From HXMU1420-13 sp963691715 (GTDB lineage Bacteria; Bacteroidota; Rhodothermia; Balneolales; Balneolaceae): DNA of 64,000 nt. Shown here one piece after another: positions 13,668-23,700 of the stretch (position 1 is its first letter; every line of letters starts with the position of its first letter). The notes under the pieces are model-generated. The model was not told where the DNA came from. It did not search any database and saw only the letters and a list, made by a program, of their open reading frames with translations. Position numbers and translations under genes: made by a program. Where the stretch lies: the NCBI GenBank assembly GCA_963691715.1, contig OY829281.1, positions 1,302,001 through 1,366,000 on the forward strand, given 5' to 3'.

Positions 13668-14843
13668 CTAGACCATCACATTATTTAATAAGTGAGTGCC
13701 TTCATTAATACTTACAACGTGAAATTTTGGATAGGTACTCGCTTTTTTATTGTAGTAGATTTTTATTTTTTCTATTGATTCATCAAGCTTATCAATCTTA
13801 ACAAGATTGATTGTACAACCACCGAAACCTCCGCCCATCATTCGGGAGCCAAGTATACCGTCTAGATTTTCTGTTGCATCAACAAGTATATCCAGTTCCT
13901 TACAACTCACTTCATAGTTATCCCGTAACCCGTAATGCGATAAATACATGAGATTACCAAATTTTTCCATATCCTCTTTAAGAAGTGCTTCACAACTATC
14001 TATTACCCGCTGATTTTCATTAATCACATATTTACATCGCCTGAATACAACTTCATCCAAATCATCCTCGTGTTCAAATAGCATCTCTGTACTAACATCA
14101 CGCAAGCTCATCACATTTGGATATGCTTTTTTTATTATTTGAACACCTGTTTCACATTGATTTCTTCGGATATTGTATTCAGAACCTGCAAGAGTTCTAC
14201 GTACTGTTGTATCACATAACACAACTTTCACATCACCCCAGATAAAAGGATAATATTCGAAGTCTAATGAGCGACAATCCAGCTTAATTACTTTACCAAT
14301 ATGGCCATGAAGGCTTGCGAATTGATCCATGATCCCGCATTTAACCCCAACAAAGTTGTTTTCTGCACGCTGTGATATTTTTGCCATTTCAAGTCGTGAC
14401 AAGTTGAGGTCAAACATTTCAGATAATCCAAAAGCAATACCCCCTTCCAGAGATGCCGATGAGGATAAACCCGCCCCAATTGGAACATCTCCTCCAAAGG
14501 CACAATCAAAACCCTTTATTTTATATCCGGATTTTTGTAGTTCATCAACAACACCCATAATATAATCTGCCCAATCTATCCCTGTTTTGTCATAAGATTC
14601 CGAAACAGGTACCTCATAATAATCAGGTTGCATATCTGTTGAATGTAATCGAATGATTTCCTCAGAATTATTACTTATTGCCAACACTATTGATTTATCA
14701 ACTGAGGCAGGCAATACAAATCCCATATTATAATCAGTATGCTCTCCAATAAGATTAATTCTACCAGGTGATCGAATCAATAGCGGTTTACCCGAGAAGT
14801 TTTGACTATACGCCCTAAGTATTCTTGACTGAATTAAATTCAT
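13668..14843 (-). CDS. galK: Galactokinase
   Basis: 391 residues; phosphorylates galactose with ATP. The galactokinase signature GRINLIGEHTDYN is at residues 27-39, the GHMP phosphate loop GAGLSSSASLEGG about 40% in, and the C-terminal glycine-rich motif MGGGFGGCTINLV near the end. All three GHMP motifs are intact. A 16-bp perfect palindrome lies 17 bases upstream of the start, so the gene pair galK-galT is probably repressed by the LacI-type protein encoded just upstream. Confidence 0.97.
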   Translation of the reverse strand: MNLIQSRILRAYSQNFSGKPLLIRSPGRINLIGEHTDYNMGFVLPASVDKSIVLAISNNSEEIIRLHSTDMQPDYYEVPVSESYDKTGIDWADYIMGVVDELQKSGYKIKGFDCAFGGDVPIGAGLSSSASLEGGIAFGLSEMFDLNLSRLEMAKISQRAENNFVGVKCGIMDQFASLHGHIGKVIKLDCRSLDFEYYPFIWGDVKVVLCDTTVRRTLAGSEYNIRRNQCETGVQIIKKAYPNVMSLRDVSTEMLFEHEDDLDEVVFRRCKYVINENQRVIDSCEALLKEDMEKFGNLMYLSHYGLRDNYEVSCKELDILVDATENLDGILGSRMMGGGFGGCTINLVKIDKLDESIEKIKIYYNKKASTYPKFHVVSINEGTHLLNNVMV

Positions 14844-14860
14844 GGTTAATTAATTGATAT

Positions 14861-14876
14861 ATGTTAGCGCTAACAT
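14861..14876. promoter_or_regulatory. Probable LacI-family operator upstream of galK
   Basis: ATGTTAGCGCTAACAT is a perfect 16-bp palindrome with a central CG, the usual shape of LacI/GalR operators. It lies between the LacI-type gene and galK. A second site with the same half-site (TGTTA n CG n TAACA) occurs at 17729-17742. That it is bound by the neighbouring regulator is inferred. Confidence 0.75.
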
Positions 14877-14931
14877 TAATATAATAAAAGAAGAGGACAT
14901 ATTAAACCTTGCCATACAAATAATGTTTTTC

Positions 14932-15963
14932 TCAACTGGATTCCCTAATAACCAATGTGGCATTTAACTCTATATTTTCTATTGACTCGGATTCATTCTT
15001 AATTGTTTGAAGTAGTTTTTGAGCTGCTCTTTTACCTACTTCATAGGCAGGCTGATTTACAGTAGTTAAAGGTGGTTGAACTATGCTAGCTCTTACTTCG
15101 TTGGTAAAACCTACAATTGCAATATCATCTGGTATTTTAAGTCCAGCCTCTTTAATTGCTTCAATTGCACCAAGTGCAGATGGATCGTTAACGGTAGCCA
15201 CAGCATCAGGCCTTTCATGATCTGCTAGTGCTAATAACTTCTCCATGGCGGATTTACCCCCATTTTCAGTCAAACCAGATTCAATTATTAGATTACTGTT
15301 TAATTCAAGTTGATGATCTGATAATGCTTCTTTGAAGCCATCTAATCGATCTTTACCAATAGTTACTTCTGGTGGGCCGCTTAAATACGCAATTTTTGTA
15401 TATCCTTGACTTATTAAATATTGCGTTATTTGTTTCGAAGCAATCCTATCATTTACACCGACACACGAAATTCCAAGACCTTGTATACACCTATCAAAGA
15501 AAACAATTTTTATTCCAGTTTTTTTTATGGACTCAAAAAAAGAGTAATCACTTCTTTTGATGCTAGTTGAAATTAAAAGACCATCTACTCTTTTTGCTCT
15601 CAATGCATTAATAGATCTTTTTTCCTTTTCAAAATCCTCAGAAGAGTTTGTTAAAAATAATTGATAGTTGGCTTGATCAACAATTTCCTCAATTCCTCTT
15701 ACAACTTCCGGGAAGAAAGCATGGCCAATTTCGGGGATAATCACCCCGATTGTATACGTCTTACTAGAAACCAGACTTTTGGCTACATGGTTGGGGGTAT
15801 ACCTCATTTCATTTGCAACCTCTAAAACTCTTTTTTTTGTTTCTGGATTAACATTTGGTTTATCATTCAATGCTCTTGAAACAGTCATCATTGATAGTCC
15901 CAATTTCTCCGAAACTTCTTTCAAGGTTACAGATCCTGTTCTTTTATTTTGCTCTGATGCCAT
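14932..15963 (-). CDS. LacI/GalR-family transcriptional regulator
   Basis: 343 residues. The N-terminal helix-turn-helix and hinge helix are at about residues 12-65 (VTLKEVSEKLGLSMMTVSRA, then YTPNHVAKSLVS). The rest is a periplasmic-binding-protein-like sugar domain (TIGVIIPEIGHAFFPEVVRG onward). It is transcribed toward galK, 59 bases downstream of the symporter. Its position between galactose genes and the two matching palindromes suggest it represses this locus and is released by galactose or a derivative. The inducer is not readable from sequence. Confidence 0.92.
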   Translation of the reverse strand: MASEQNKRTGSVTLKEVSEKLGLSMMTVSRALNDKPNVNPETKKRVLEVANEMRYTPNHVAKSLVSSKTYTIGVIIPEIGHAFFPEVVRGIEEIVDQANYQLFLTNSSEDFEKEKRSINALRAKRVDGLLISTSIKRSDYSFFESIKKTGIKIVFFDRCIQGLGISCVGVNDRIASKQITQYLISQGYTKIAYLSGPPEVTIGKDRLDGFKEALSDHQLELNSNLIIESGLTENGGKSAMEKLLALADHERPDAVATVNDPSALGAIEAIKEAGLKIPDDIAIVGFTNEVRASIVQPPLTTVNQPAYEVGKRAAQKLLQTIKNESESIENIELNATLVIRESS

Positions 15964-16022
15964 CTAATAAATATAGTCTATTCAGCTATAAACTAGCATT
16001 TAAAATAATATTCGATAAAACA

Positions 16023-17654
16023 CTACCAGAAAATAGCATATAAACATGCTGTCAGAATAAGTACGATATAGGCACTAATATTAAAGCCAGGAGATGTTTT
16101 AAATGTTTTAGAAGTCAGTATTATTGCTTTTGGATCATCATCACTCGTATTGGTGGACAAACTAACACCAGCAATAACAACTATTGTAATTATTAAAGTG
16201 TAGAACATCTGATCCATAAATGGTAACCCAACCGCCGGAAATTTTAAAAGAATTGCCACTACTATTGAGGATAACACACCCACAATTGCTGCATTTGTAG
16301 TCGTTTTTTTCCAAAATAAACCCATTAAAAAGACAGCTAAGATTCCTGGGCTTACTAATCCAGTGTACTCCTGAATATACTGAAAGACCTGACCTACACT
16401 ATCTAATTGTGGTGCCAGTAATACTGCAATTATTAATGCAACCGAAGCAGATAGTCTACCAACATTCACTGTTGTTTTATCGGAAGCTTTCTTATTGAAA
16501 TATGGCTTATAAATATCCATTGTAAATATTGTTGCAACAGAATTTAGCATTGACGCCAGTGAAGAAACTATTGCAGCTGCTAATGCCGCAACAACTAAGC
16601 CTTTAAATCCAGGGGTTACAAAAACGCTGATTAACCAAGGATATGCATTGTCATTGTTTATTGAACCGTCGTCTTTTGTGAATGCACTGAGAACCCCTGC
16701 AACTTCACTTGTACCATCTGGTTGAGAGTACATAACATACGCAATGATACCAGGTATTACTACAAAAAACGGTATGATAAGCTTCAAAAAAGCAGCAAAA
16801 ACAATTCCTTTTTGAGATTCTTCTAATGATTTAGCTGCCAAGGTTCTCTGAATTATATATTGGTTAAATCCCCAGTAGTATAAATTTGCCACCCACATAC
16901 CTCCAACTAGCACTGCTATACCAGGAAGGTTCTCAAATTCTGGATTTGATCAATCCAAAATCATATGAAATTTATCTCCTGCCACACTATAAATATGCGA
17001 GATACCATTAAAAATACCTCCTTCAGGAGTAACATGATGAAGGGCAATTAATGTTGTGAGAACACCGCCAAGTACAAGCAAAGCAACTTGGACTACATCT
17101 GTCCATGCGACAGCTGATAACCCTCCATATAAAGAATAAGCTGCGGCTATTAATGCCAATCCAATAAGCGCATATATTAGCAAACTTCCATCACCTGTGC
17201 CCCAAATTGTATCAAGTGCTTTAGCACCAAGAAACATCACCGTCGTTAAGTTTACAAAAACAAAAAGTGCTATCCAGAAGATTGCAAGTATGGTTTTTAG
17301 TGTGGTATTAAATCTATGTTCTATGAATTCCGGAATAGTGTATAGCTTTTTCTCAATAAATATTGGCAACAAATATTTCCCTACAATAAGTAAAGTCACA
17401 GCTGCCATCCATTCATACGAGGCTATGGCCATTCCAATTGCAAAACCTGAACCAGACATACCTATGATTTGCTCAGCTGAAATATTTGCTGCTATTAATG
17501 AGGCTCCAATTGCCCACCACGGTAATGATTTACCCGCAAGGAAATAGTCCTCTGCATTTTTTTGATGCCCTTTTTTATCCCGAGAAACCCATAAGCCTAT
17601 ACCAACTATCATCAGTACATAGAGCGTGAAAACAATAATATCAATGATTTCCAT
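16023..17654 (-). pseudogene. vSGLT-like sodium/galactose symporter interrupted by one in-frame TGA
   Basis: The two halves lie in the same frame and together give a full-length SSS-family transporter (about 543 codons). The only break is a TGA at 16950-16952 after HMILD; the frame continues directly with SNPEFENLPGIAV and the conserved GGMWVANLYYWGFNQYII block. In Vibrio vSGLT, as I remember it, this position is a Gln within the same motif, so one residue has become a stop. Membrane segments before and after look intact. It could be a recent nonsense mutation, a sequencing error, or readthrough. A fragment restarting at the GTG at 16913 would lack the first half of the fold and be unlikely to work. 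Confidence 0.8.
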
Positions 17655-17728
17655 TTCGATATTTTAAAATCTTACTAATTCCCTAACCTACTAATTAATG
17701 AGGCTGGTTGAAGAATTTTATTCTTGGT

Positions 17729-17742
17729 TGTTATCGATAACA
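17729..17742. promoter_or_regulatory. Second probable LacI-family operator, between symporter and galE relic
   Basis: TGTTATCGATAACA is a perfect 14-bp palindrome. It shares TGTTA-n-CG-n-TAACA with the site upstream of galK. It sits 74 bases upstream of the symporter start and 91 bases upstream of the galE relic on the other strand, where one operator could control both divergent promoters. Confidence 0.7.
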
Positions 17743-17833
17743 TACTTAAATAATCACCAATTAACAACAACAAGTAATCTTGATCCAGTCACAGGATTTT
17801 AAGTAAAGATTCAAATGAATACATACAATTAAT

Positions 17834-18761
17834 ATGAAAATTTTAGTAACATGTGGTGCCGTACATATTGTAGTCATACTCTAGTTGAACTTATTAACTG
17901 AGGATATGAGGTTGTCATTATTGATGACTTAAGTATTTCCAAAGCTACTTCTATTGATCGAATTTCTTAAATATCGGGAATAAACTTTGCTTTTATATTC
18001 TTGATTTATGTGATAAAGAAGCGGTTAAAGAAATTTTCTTCAATATGATATTCAGGCTATTTTATTCACTTTACTGGCTATAAAGTGGTTGGGGAATTGG
18101 TACAAAAACCAATTAAATAGTGTAGGAACAACCAAGATAGATCATTACGATGTGTGAACTAATGGATGAATTAAATATAAATATATAAGTTGTTAGTTCT
18201 TCAGCTACCATATATAGAATTCCAGAAAAATTCCCATACTTGAATCGGGTATGACCTGAACTACCAACCCTTATGGTAGGACAAAATTATTCATATAACT
18301 TGTATTGAGAGAAATTGTTGCTGTAAACAATCAACTAAGTATTGCACTACTCTTATATTTTAACCTAATAGGTGCACATGAATTAGGAATAATTGATGAA
18401 GATTCCAAAGGAATTTCAAACAAATTACTTACTTATATCACACAAGTAATTGTTGGTAAATGAGAAAAATTACATGTTTTGGATAGAGGCTATCTAACAC
18501 CAAATGGCACAGGTAATGAAACATCTTTTTTGGAAATTATTCTATCATTAAAAAAGCTTACGATAAAATCATTCCTTTTGAAATCGTCGGTCGCCGTTCT
18601 TATGATGTAGCTATGAACTTTGCCAGCACATGTAAGGCTAAGCTAGAGTTATACCGGAAGCAATTATAGGAATCGATGAAATATGCATTGATTCATGGAG
18701 ATGGCAAAAGAATAACCCAGAAGGATATCAAGAAATATTCCATTTAATGTTCCATAATTAA
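17834..18761 (+). pseudogene. galE: Decayed galE (UDP-glucose 4-epimerase)
   Basis: Reading across frames recovers a GalE from start to stop. The segments are: MKILVT with a damaged glycine loop, a stretch matching the usual start of the fold (VVELIN, GYEVVIIDDLS), then DLCDKEAVKEI, CELMDELNI, SSSATIYRIPEKFP, NPYG, REIVA, LRYFNPIGAHE, ITQVIVGK, PNGTG, KKIIPFEIVGRR, AMNFAST and a typical C-terminus ending MFHN-stop. In-frame stops (the first at about 17882) and several frameshifts and small deletions separate them, and the relic is about 100 bases shorter than a working gene. The catalytic YxxxK region is damaged. It was once divergent from the symporter. No other galE is in the window, so the Leloir pathway would need a copy elsewhere. 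Confidence 0.9.
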
Positions 18762-18904
18762 AAAAAGACAAACACACTGCCACATGCATGTCAAAAAAAG
18801 TACTCTGAAGTCAGGGTGTATCGAGCACTTTTACTAACCATAACCTTGAAACTTCGAATGCTTGTAATTACGCCTTTAAATCATTGAAATTTTCACATAA
18901 TAAG

Positions 18905-19864
18905 CTAAGGTGTGATTCTACCATGCATTATGCTAATGTTCTGAAACCAAGACACACTTTCATGTGGCTTTAACGTTTTCTGGATATTAAAATCAATTGC
19001 TTCGGATAAGGAGTCAGTTGGGCAGTTAGTTGGCTCAATTGCCACTGCATAATCTTTATTAAAAGTATTTTCAGGCCACCCACCATAGCAAAGCCATATA
19101 CCTAGTGAACCTACTCTGTAGGTGTCAAATTGAAATTGAATTGTTTCATTAGTTTTCGCGCGGTATAAACTTGCTTTTCCTATACTTAAATTACGTGCAA
19201 ATACCTTCAAAGCGATTTCTGCCCAAGGATTTTGAACAAAATTAAGAGTGGAGTCATTAAATAAAATTGGCCAATCTATTTGATCCCCTTTATTCCAATG
19301 ACTCTTTGATGAATAGAAAACCTCAACATTCTTTATTCCTTCTGGTAATAATAATTCATCACCTTTATCAACTGATAATAATGGATGAGCAGACCATAAA
19401 TAATGAAAATCTTTATCTGAGTTATTGGTAAGACGGTAGATAATTGTGATTACATTCGAGAATAATTTGATTTCTTTACTGAATATGTAATTATTTTTAT
19501 GCCCCTTATATGTTAAAAGACACTTTCTATCATTTTCGATTAACTTATGCTCAAAAGATGCAGTCCATAATTCACCATGATCTGGATAAATAATTGCTTT
19601 ATTATCAATTAATACCGTGGACTCTGATACAGTTGGAAAACACTCATCAAACCCATACGAGAATGGTGGTTTAAATTCCATTCCATGTTTTAGCCTTATA
19701 TTACTTAGTGACTCTGATTCTGGTTGAATTAAAAACTCTTGACCAGAATTTAAACTCTTAATGCTACTAATTTTCCCGCCATGTTCCGGAATAATTGAGA
19801 CCTTTATTTGACTGCTTCTAAGATCAATAGATTTACCTTCTTTTATTTGTTCCCTCAAAAACAT
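18905..19864 (-). CDS. Aldose 1-epimerase-like (mutarotase-fold) protein
   Basis: 319 residues from the ATG at 19864 (MFLREQ), which has GAGAG nine bases upstream and clears the end of the GH53 fragment; the frame also allows a start at 19906. The sequence has the galactose-mutarotase-like beta-sandwich layout: a PEHGGKISSI strand near the N-terminus, GFDECFPTV, DHGELW, then HYLWSAHPLLSV and a C-terminal VAIEPTN motif. The family converts between sugar anomers. The specificity is not certain, but its place next to a galactanase fragment and gal genes suits galactose. The frame is undamaged. Confidence 0.8.
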   Translation of the reverse strand: MFLREQIKEGKSIDLRSSQIKVSIIPEHGGKISSIKSLNSGQEFLIQPESESLSNIRLKHGMEFKPPFSYGFDECFPTVSESTVLIDNKAIIYPDHGELWTASFEHKLIENDRKCLLTYKGHKNNYIFSKEIKLFSNVITIIYRLTNNSDKDFHYLWSAHPLLSVDKGDELLLPEGIKNVEVFYSSKSHWNKGDQIDWPILFNDSTLNFVQNPWAEIALKVFARNLSIGKASLYRAKTNETIQFQFDTYRVGSLGIWLCYGGWPENTFNKDYAVAIEPTNCPTDSLSEAIDFNIQKTLKPHESVSWFQNISIMHGRITP

Positions 19865-19877
19865 GAATCTCTCGATT

Positions 19878-20336
19878 TTAAAATTGTTTATAGCTGTCAA
19901 ATACATTTATAACAGGCAGAACATTACCATCATCATCAAAATATCCCCTAGATCTAATAGATCCAGTCACTGCTGGTTCCCACCAAAATACTCCTTTAAT
20001 CTTTGTACTTGGAATTGCCAGTAATGTCCGATTTACAGCTTCTAAAAACTCTTTTTGTCCAACTGGGCTTTCCTCGAAAGGCGGGATATCACCGTTATTC
20101 AGATACGCTGTCGGAGTCCAATTATAAGCGGTTTCGACAAGTATTATGTCTTGGTTAAAATCATCAATTAAACTAATCAAGTTTTCTCTGAAACCTATCA
20201 GAGATCCATGCCACCAAGGATAATAGGAAAGACCAATTATATCATACTGTATTCCATAAGATTCGATCTTTTTGAAGAAATTTTTTGTTCCTATCGCATC
20301 CGCTCCATTATCGTAGTGAATCATTATTCTTGGTCG
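19878..20336 (-). pseudogene. C-terminal fragment of GH53 arabinogalactan endo-beta-1,4-galactanase
   Basis: About 152 codons match the last part of GH53 proteins, beginning at PRIMIHYDNGA and including DIIGLSYYPWWHG, ILVETAYNWT with the family's nucleophile Glu, and GVFWWEPA. A full enzyme has about 330-380 residues with the acid/base Glu in the lost half (normally VGNE). Upstream the frame meets a stop at 20337 and the similarity ends abruptly, giving way to sequence of different composition. There is no signal peptide. This is a 5'-truncated relic; a start at 20324 (ATG) is formally available but would give a non-functional fragment. Confidence 0.85.
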
Positions 20337-20716
20337 TTATTCTTGCCCTCGACCAGCATCAACACCATGCTACCAGCACCTTCGGAGCAGGAAGAAGAAA
20401 TAGAATACCATTTCTACCACCAGCTTCGCAGGAGGAAGCCCCATACGACCATGTTTAATTACAGTTAAACGCTATCAGTTGATGCTCACCCTCCTTGATT
20501 CCTTACGGCCTGTCGCCTGCTGCGAAGTTGCTGGTGATTGGAGTGGATTTCCGGTTAAACTTGCCTAATTGTGAAATTGGAATTCCAATTGAAAACGAAA
20601 TCCTCATATTTTTTGGGGAAATTTTTGGCAACCCTTCAATTTTTGATAGTGGGTGCCTCTCAAATGCTAGATTCCAACTAGTTGGTCAAATGGTTGGGCT
20701 AGTTAACTCATATGTT
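20337..20716. other. Unexplained higher-GC stretch at the GH53 break point
   Basis: The first ~200 bases are visibly richer in G+C than both flanks and contain a repeated CCTGCTsCGAAG..CTGG motif (see the repeat entry). The rest (about 20560-20716) is AT-rich like the neighbourhood. Short open frames exist on the plus strand, but none has a recognisable product or ribosome binding site. It may be the scar of an insertion that removed the galactanase 5' half. Confidence 0.4.
20373..20536. repeat. Three copies of a ~19-bp motif, two direct and one inverted
   Basis: CCAGCACCTTCGGAGCAGG (20373-20391) and CCACCAGCTTCGCAGGAGG (20417-20435) resemble each other. Their complement resembles CCTGCTGCGAAGTTGCTGG (20516-20534). 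The second and third can pair to form a long imperfect hairpin. Function unknown; it could be a mobile-element end. Confidence 0.4.
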
Positions 20717-20741
20717 AAAAAAAGAGGCCTGAAGACCTCTT
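20717..20741 (-). terminator. Rho-independent terminator after the BspA-like gene
   Basis: Read on the minus strand, AAGAGG pairs with CCTCTT across an 8-base loop and is followed by seven T. It lies about 13 bases after the stop of the surface-protein operon. Confidence 0.85.
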
Positions 20742-20753
20742 ATCAAGTTGTAC

Positions 20754-23700
20754 TTATTTAATTAGTAACATCTTCTTCGTTTGAACGAAGGAACCCGCCT
20801 GAATTCTATAGATGTAGATTCCTGAGGCTAACGCAGAAGCATCGAAACTCACTGTGTAAGTTCCTGCATTTTGCTTTTGATTAACAAGCTTTTTAACCCT
20901 TTGCCCCACCATATCAAACACTTCTAACACGACATTTTCGGCATTATTTAATGTGTAGCTAATCTGTGTAGAAGGATTAAAAGGATTTGGGTAATTCTGT
21001 GATAGACTAAATGCTTCTGGAATAAAATCCTCATTAAGTTCATTACTTGTAGTTATTCTATCGTAATTAACAACAAGTGTCTTGTTCAATGTGAGCGAAA
21101 CTTGAGAAGTGTCTTGTATACCAACACCAATTATATCATCTAATTCACCATTTGCTATAAAACGAAATACAAATGGCTTATCAGGTACTGATTCAATCGA
21201 AAGTTTGGACTCATCTGTGAAGTTAAACTTGAAAGGCTCAAGATTGTATGAAAATACGGTTTCAATTCTAACTTCTATACTTGAGTCTGCCGGCATATTT
21301 ATCTCTGTTACACCTAGTGGGTTTTCAGCACTTCCATTAACAACGATATCAATTGGAGCTGCATAAAATGAACTTGCATCAAAAATAGTATTGATCTCTG
21401 AATCAGGGGCATTGTTAGAGTTATTTACAATTCTAACAGTTAATTCTCGATTAGAGCTTCTGCCTGAAGAAGCATAATTCAGCCAATAAAATGAATTACT
21501 AAATTGAATCAACTCTTCTTTAACAGTTTCAAAACGTACAGCAAGATTAGAGAAATCACCATCTATAAATGTTCCTGCATTCCCGATTTGTTCGATTGCA
21601 TTTCTATCAAAATCATTGGGATCTAATTCTACTCCTACCGTGAAAACCTGTTTATTACCACGTTCTGCAATTACTTCATTTAAAGTACGCCGACCAGCTA
21701 GATCTCTACCATCCGTAAATAGTACCATAAAGCCCTGAACAATATTGGTCAAATAATATTCATCTTCCCAGGCGTTTAAACCCTCTATAGCTGCTGAATA
21801 AATATCAGTGCCCGGTATATTAGTTAAGCTAATATTTTGAACCGTATTGAGTAGTAGATTTGTATCAGCTGTAAAATCAATGAGCTTTTGGTATCCATCT
21901 GCAAATACATAAATGGAAATCTCCATTTCCGGTATCTTGTTTTCTATAAAGATGGAAACTGCTTGCTTGATGAGTTCTAAATTTTCTTCCCCAATACTTA
22001 AGGAGTTATCTAACATTAATACTGTTTTTAACTCAAATGGAATCCCTTCAAGTTTTGAAATTTGGTAATTGGATTCAGTATTTGAAATTGGAGATCCGTT
22101 TTCAAGTAATTCAAATGAATCTTTTTCTAAGTAATCTACCCCGTTATTATTTCGATCAAGAGCATGAAGCATCACATTCACATAATTTGGAGATGCAATA
22201 AAAGTTGAATCACTTATTAGTCGTACAAAATCGGTTTTAACCCTGAAATTACTGGTGGCCCATGAGCCAATTTTATCAGGACTCTCAGTTCTTAATCTCC
22301 AATAATATTTGTCAGAGGTATCAAGATCATTATCAGTAAGTATTTGTGTGGTATCACTATTTGAGTAAGAGCGTTCAAAGAGTATAGTTTCAAAATCAGA
22401 ATCTGTTGATATTTGAAGTCTCACTATTTCTGAACTTTCTAATTCTTTTGTTCTCCATACTAAGGTTATTGGGAGGTCTGAAACAGTTCCTATTTCTGGT
22501 TCAATAATTTCAACTCCAGTAACACAAATAGATTCAGCGCTAGCGGATATATTCCAATTATATTCCGATTGTAACAAACTAATAAGATCTACAGAAGAAC
22601 AATAGGTTAAACCTAGAGCACCAAAGTTTATATTTTCCGGATAGCTTGGCATTTCTTTATACCAACCAATGAACGTATTGTCAAAATTTTGACCTGACAT
22701 ACCTGAGTTGTCAAATATATTAGCCATTGCATTATTGGATGTTGCAGACGATACATTCCAGTTATTCAAATTTTGGTTAAAATTTAGAGCCCCACTAAAT
22801 AAAGAGTTCATACTAGAAACATTACTTACATCCCAATCATTAATGACTCCATTAAACTCTGAACCACTAAACATGCTATCCATAGACGTAACATTAAATA
22901 CATTCCATTGACTTAAATCCCCAGTAAATTCTGAGTTTAGAAACGTGCCTGACATTGAGGTTACATTGCTAACATCCCATGTACTAATATCCCCATCGAA
23001 CTCTGAACCACTAAACATATTATCCATAGAAGTAACGTTAATTACGTTCCATTGACTTAAATCCCCAGTAAATTCAGAGTTTAGAAACATTCCTGACATT
23101 GAGTTTACATTGCTCACATCCCATGTACTAATATCTCCATTAAATGATGCTCCACTAAACATTAAGGACATATCTTTAACATTACTCACATCCCAAAAAC
23201 TTAAATCAGTATCTAAGTTACTAGAACCTTCAAATAATGCGTTCATTTCTGTTACACTACTTACGTCCCAAGATGATATATCGACATTATTAAGATCAGC
23301 ATTTTTGAATAGAGAGTTCATCAATGATATATCACTAGTACAACTTGTGGATGCATTTTCTGGAGTTATTTGATCAACAGTCCTCTTTGTATAAGTAATT
23401 TCATTGAAGGTCCAAGAGCTTTCTACACTAGCACCATTACAATATATAGTGAGTCCATTATTACTTAGTAAAAATCCATTATTTAATAGGCCACCGTCAT
23501 TAATGGTCCAGTTATTTTGTGCTATAATAGAATCTCTTGCGATCTTAGCTATTCCAGAATACTGTACTTCTCCAAAACCAATTTCAATATTATTCTGAAG
23601 ATCTAACTTACTCCATCCAATTAATAAACTATCATAGGTTGATTGTGTAATACCGCTTTCAAACATGAACCCAAAACCAAATTTTGTAACATTGCTTACA

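Noticed and set aside
16023..17654. Reading the in-frame TGA as selenocysteine
   Set aside because: No SECIS-like stem was seen after the TGA and the family has no catalytic Cys at that position.
20208..20761. Plus-strand frames of 86 and 88 codons around the GH53 break
   Set aside because: No recognisable product and no ribosome site; the second ends over the sorting tail and terminator of the neighbouring gene.
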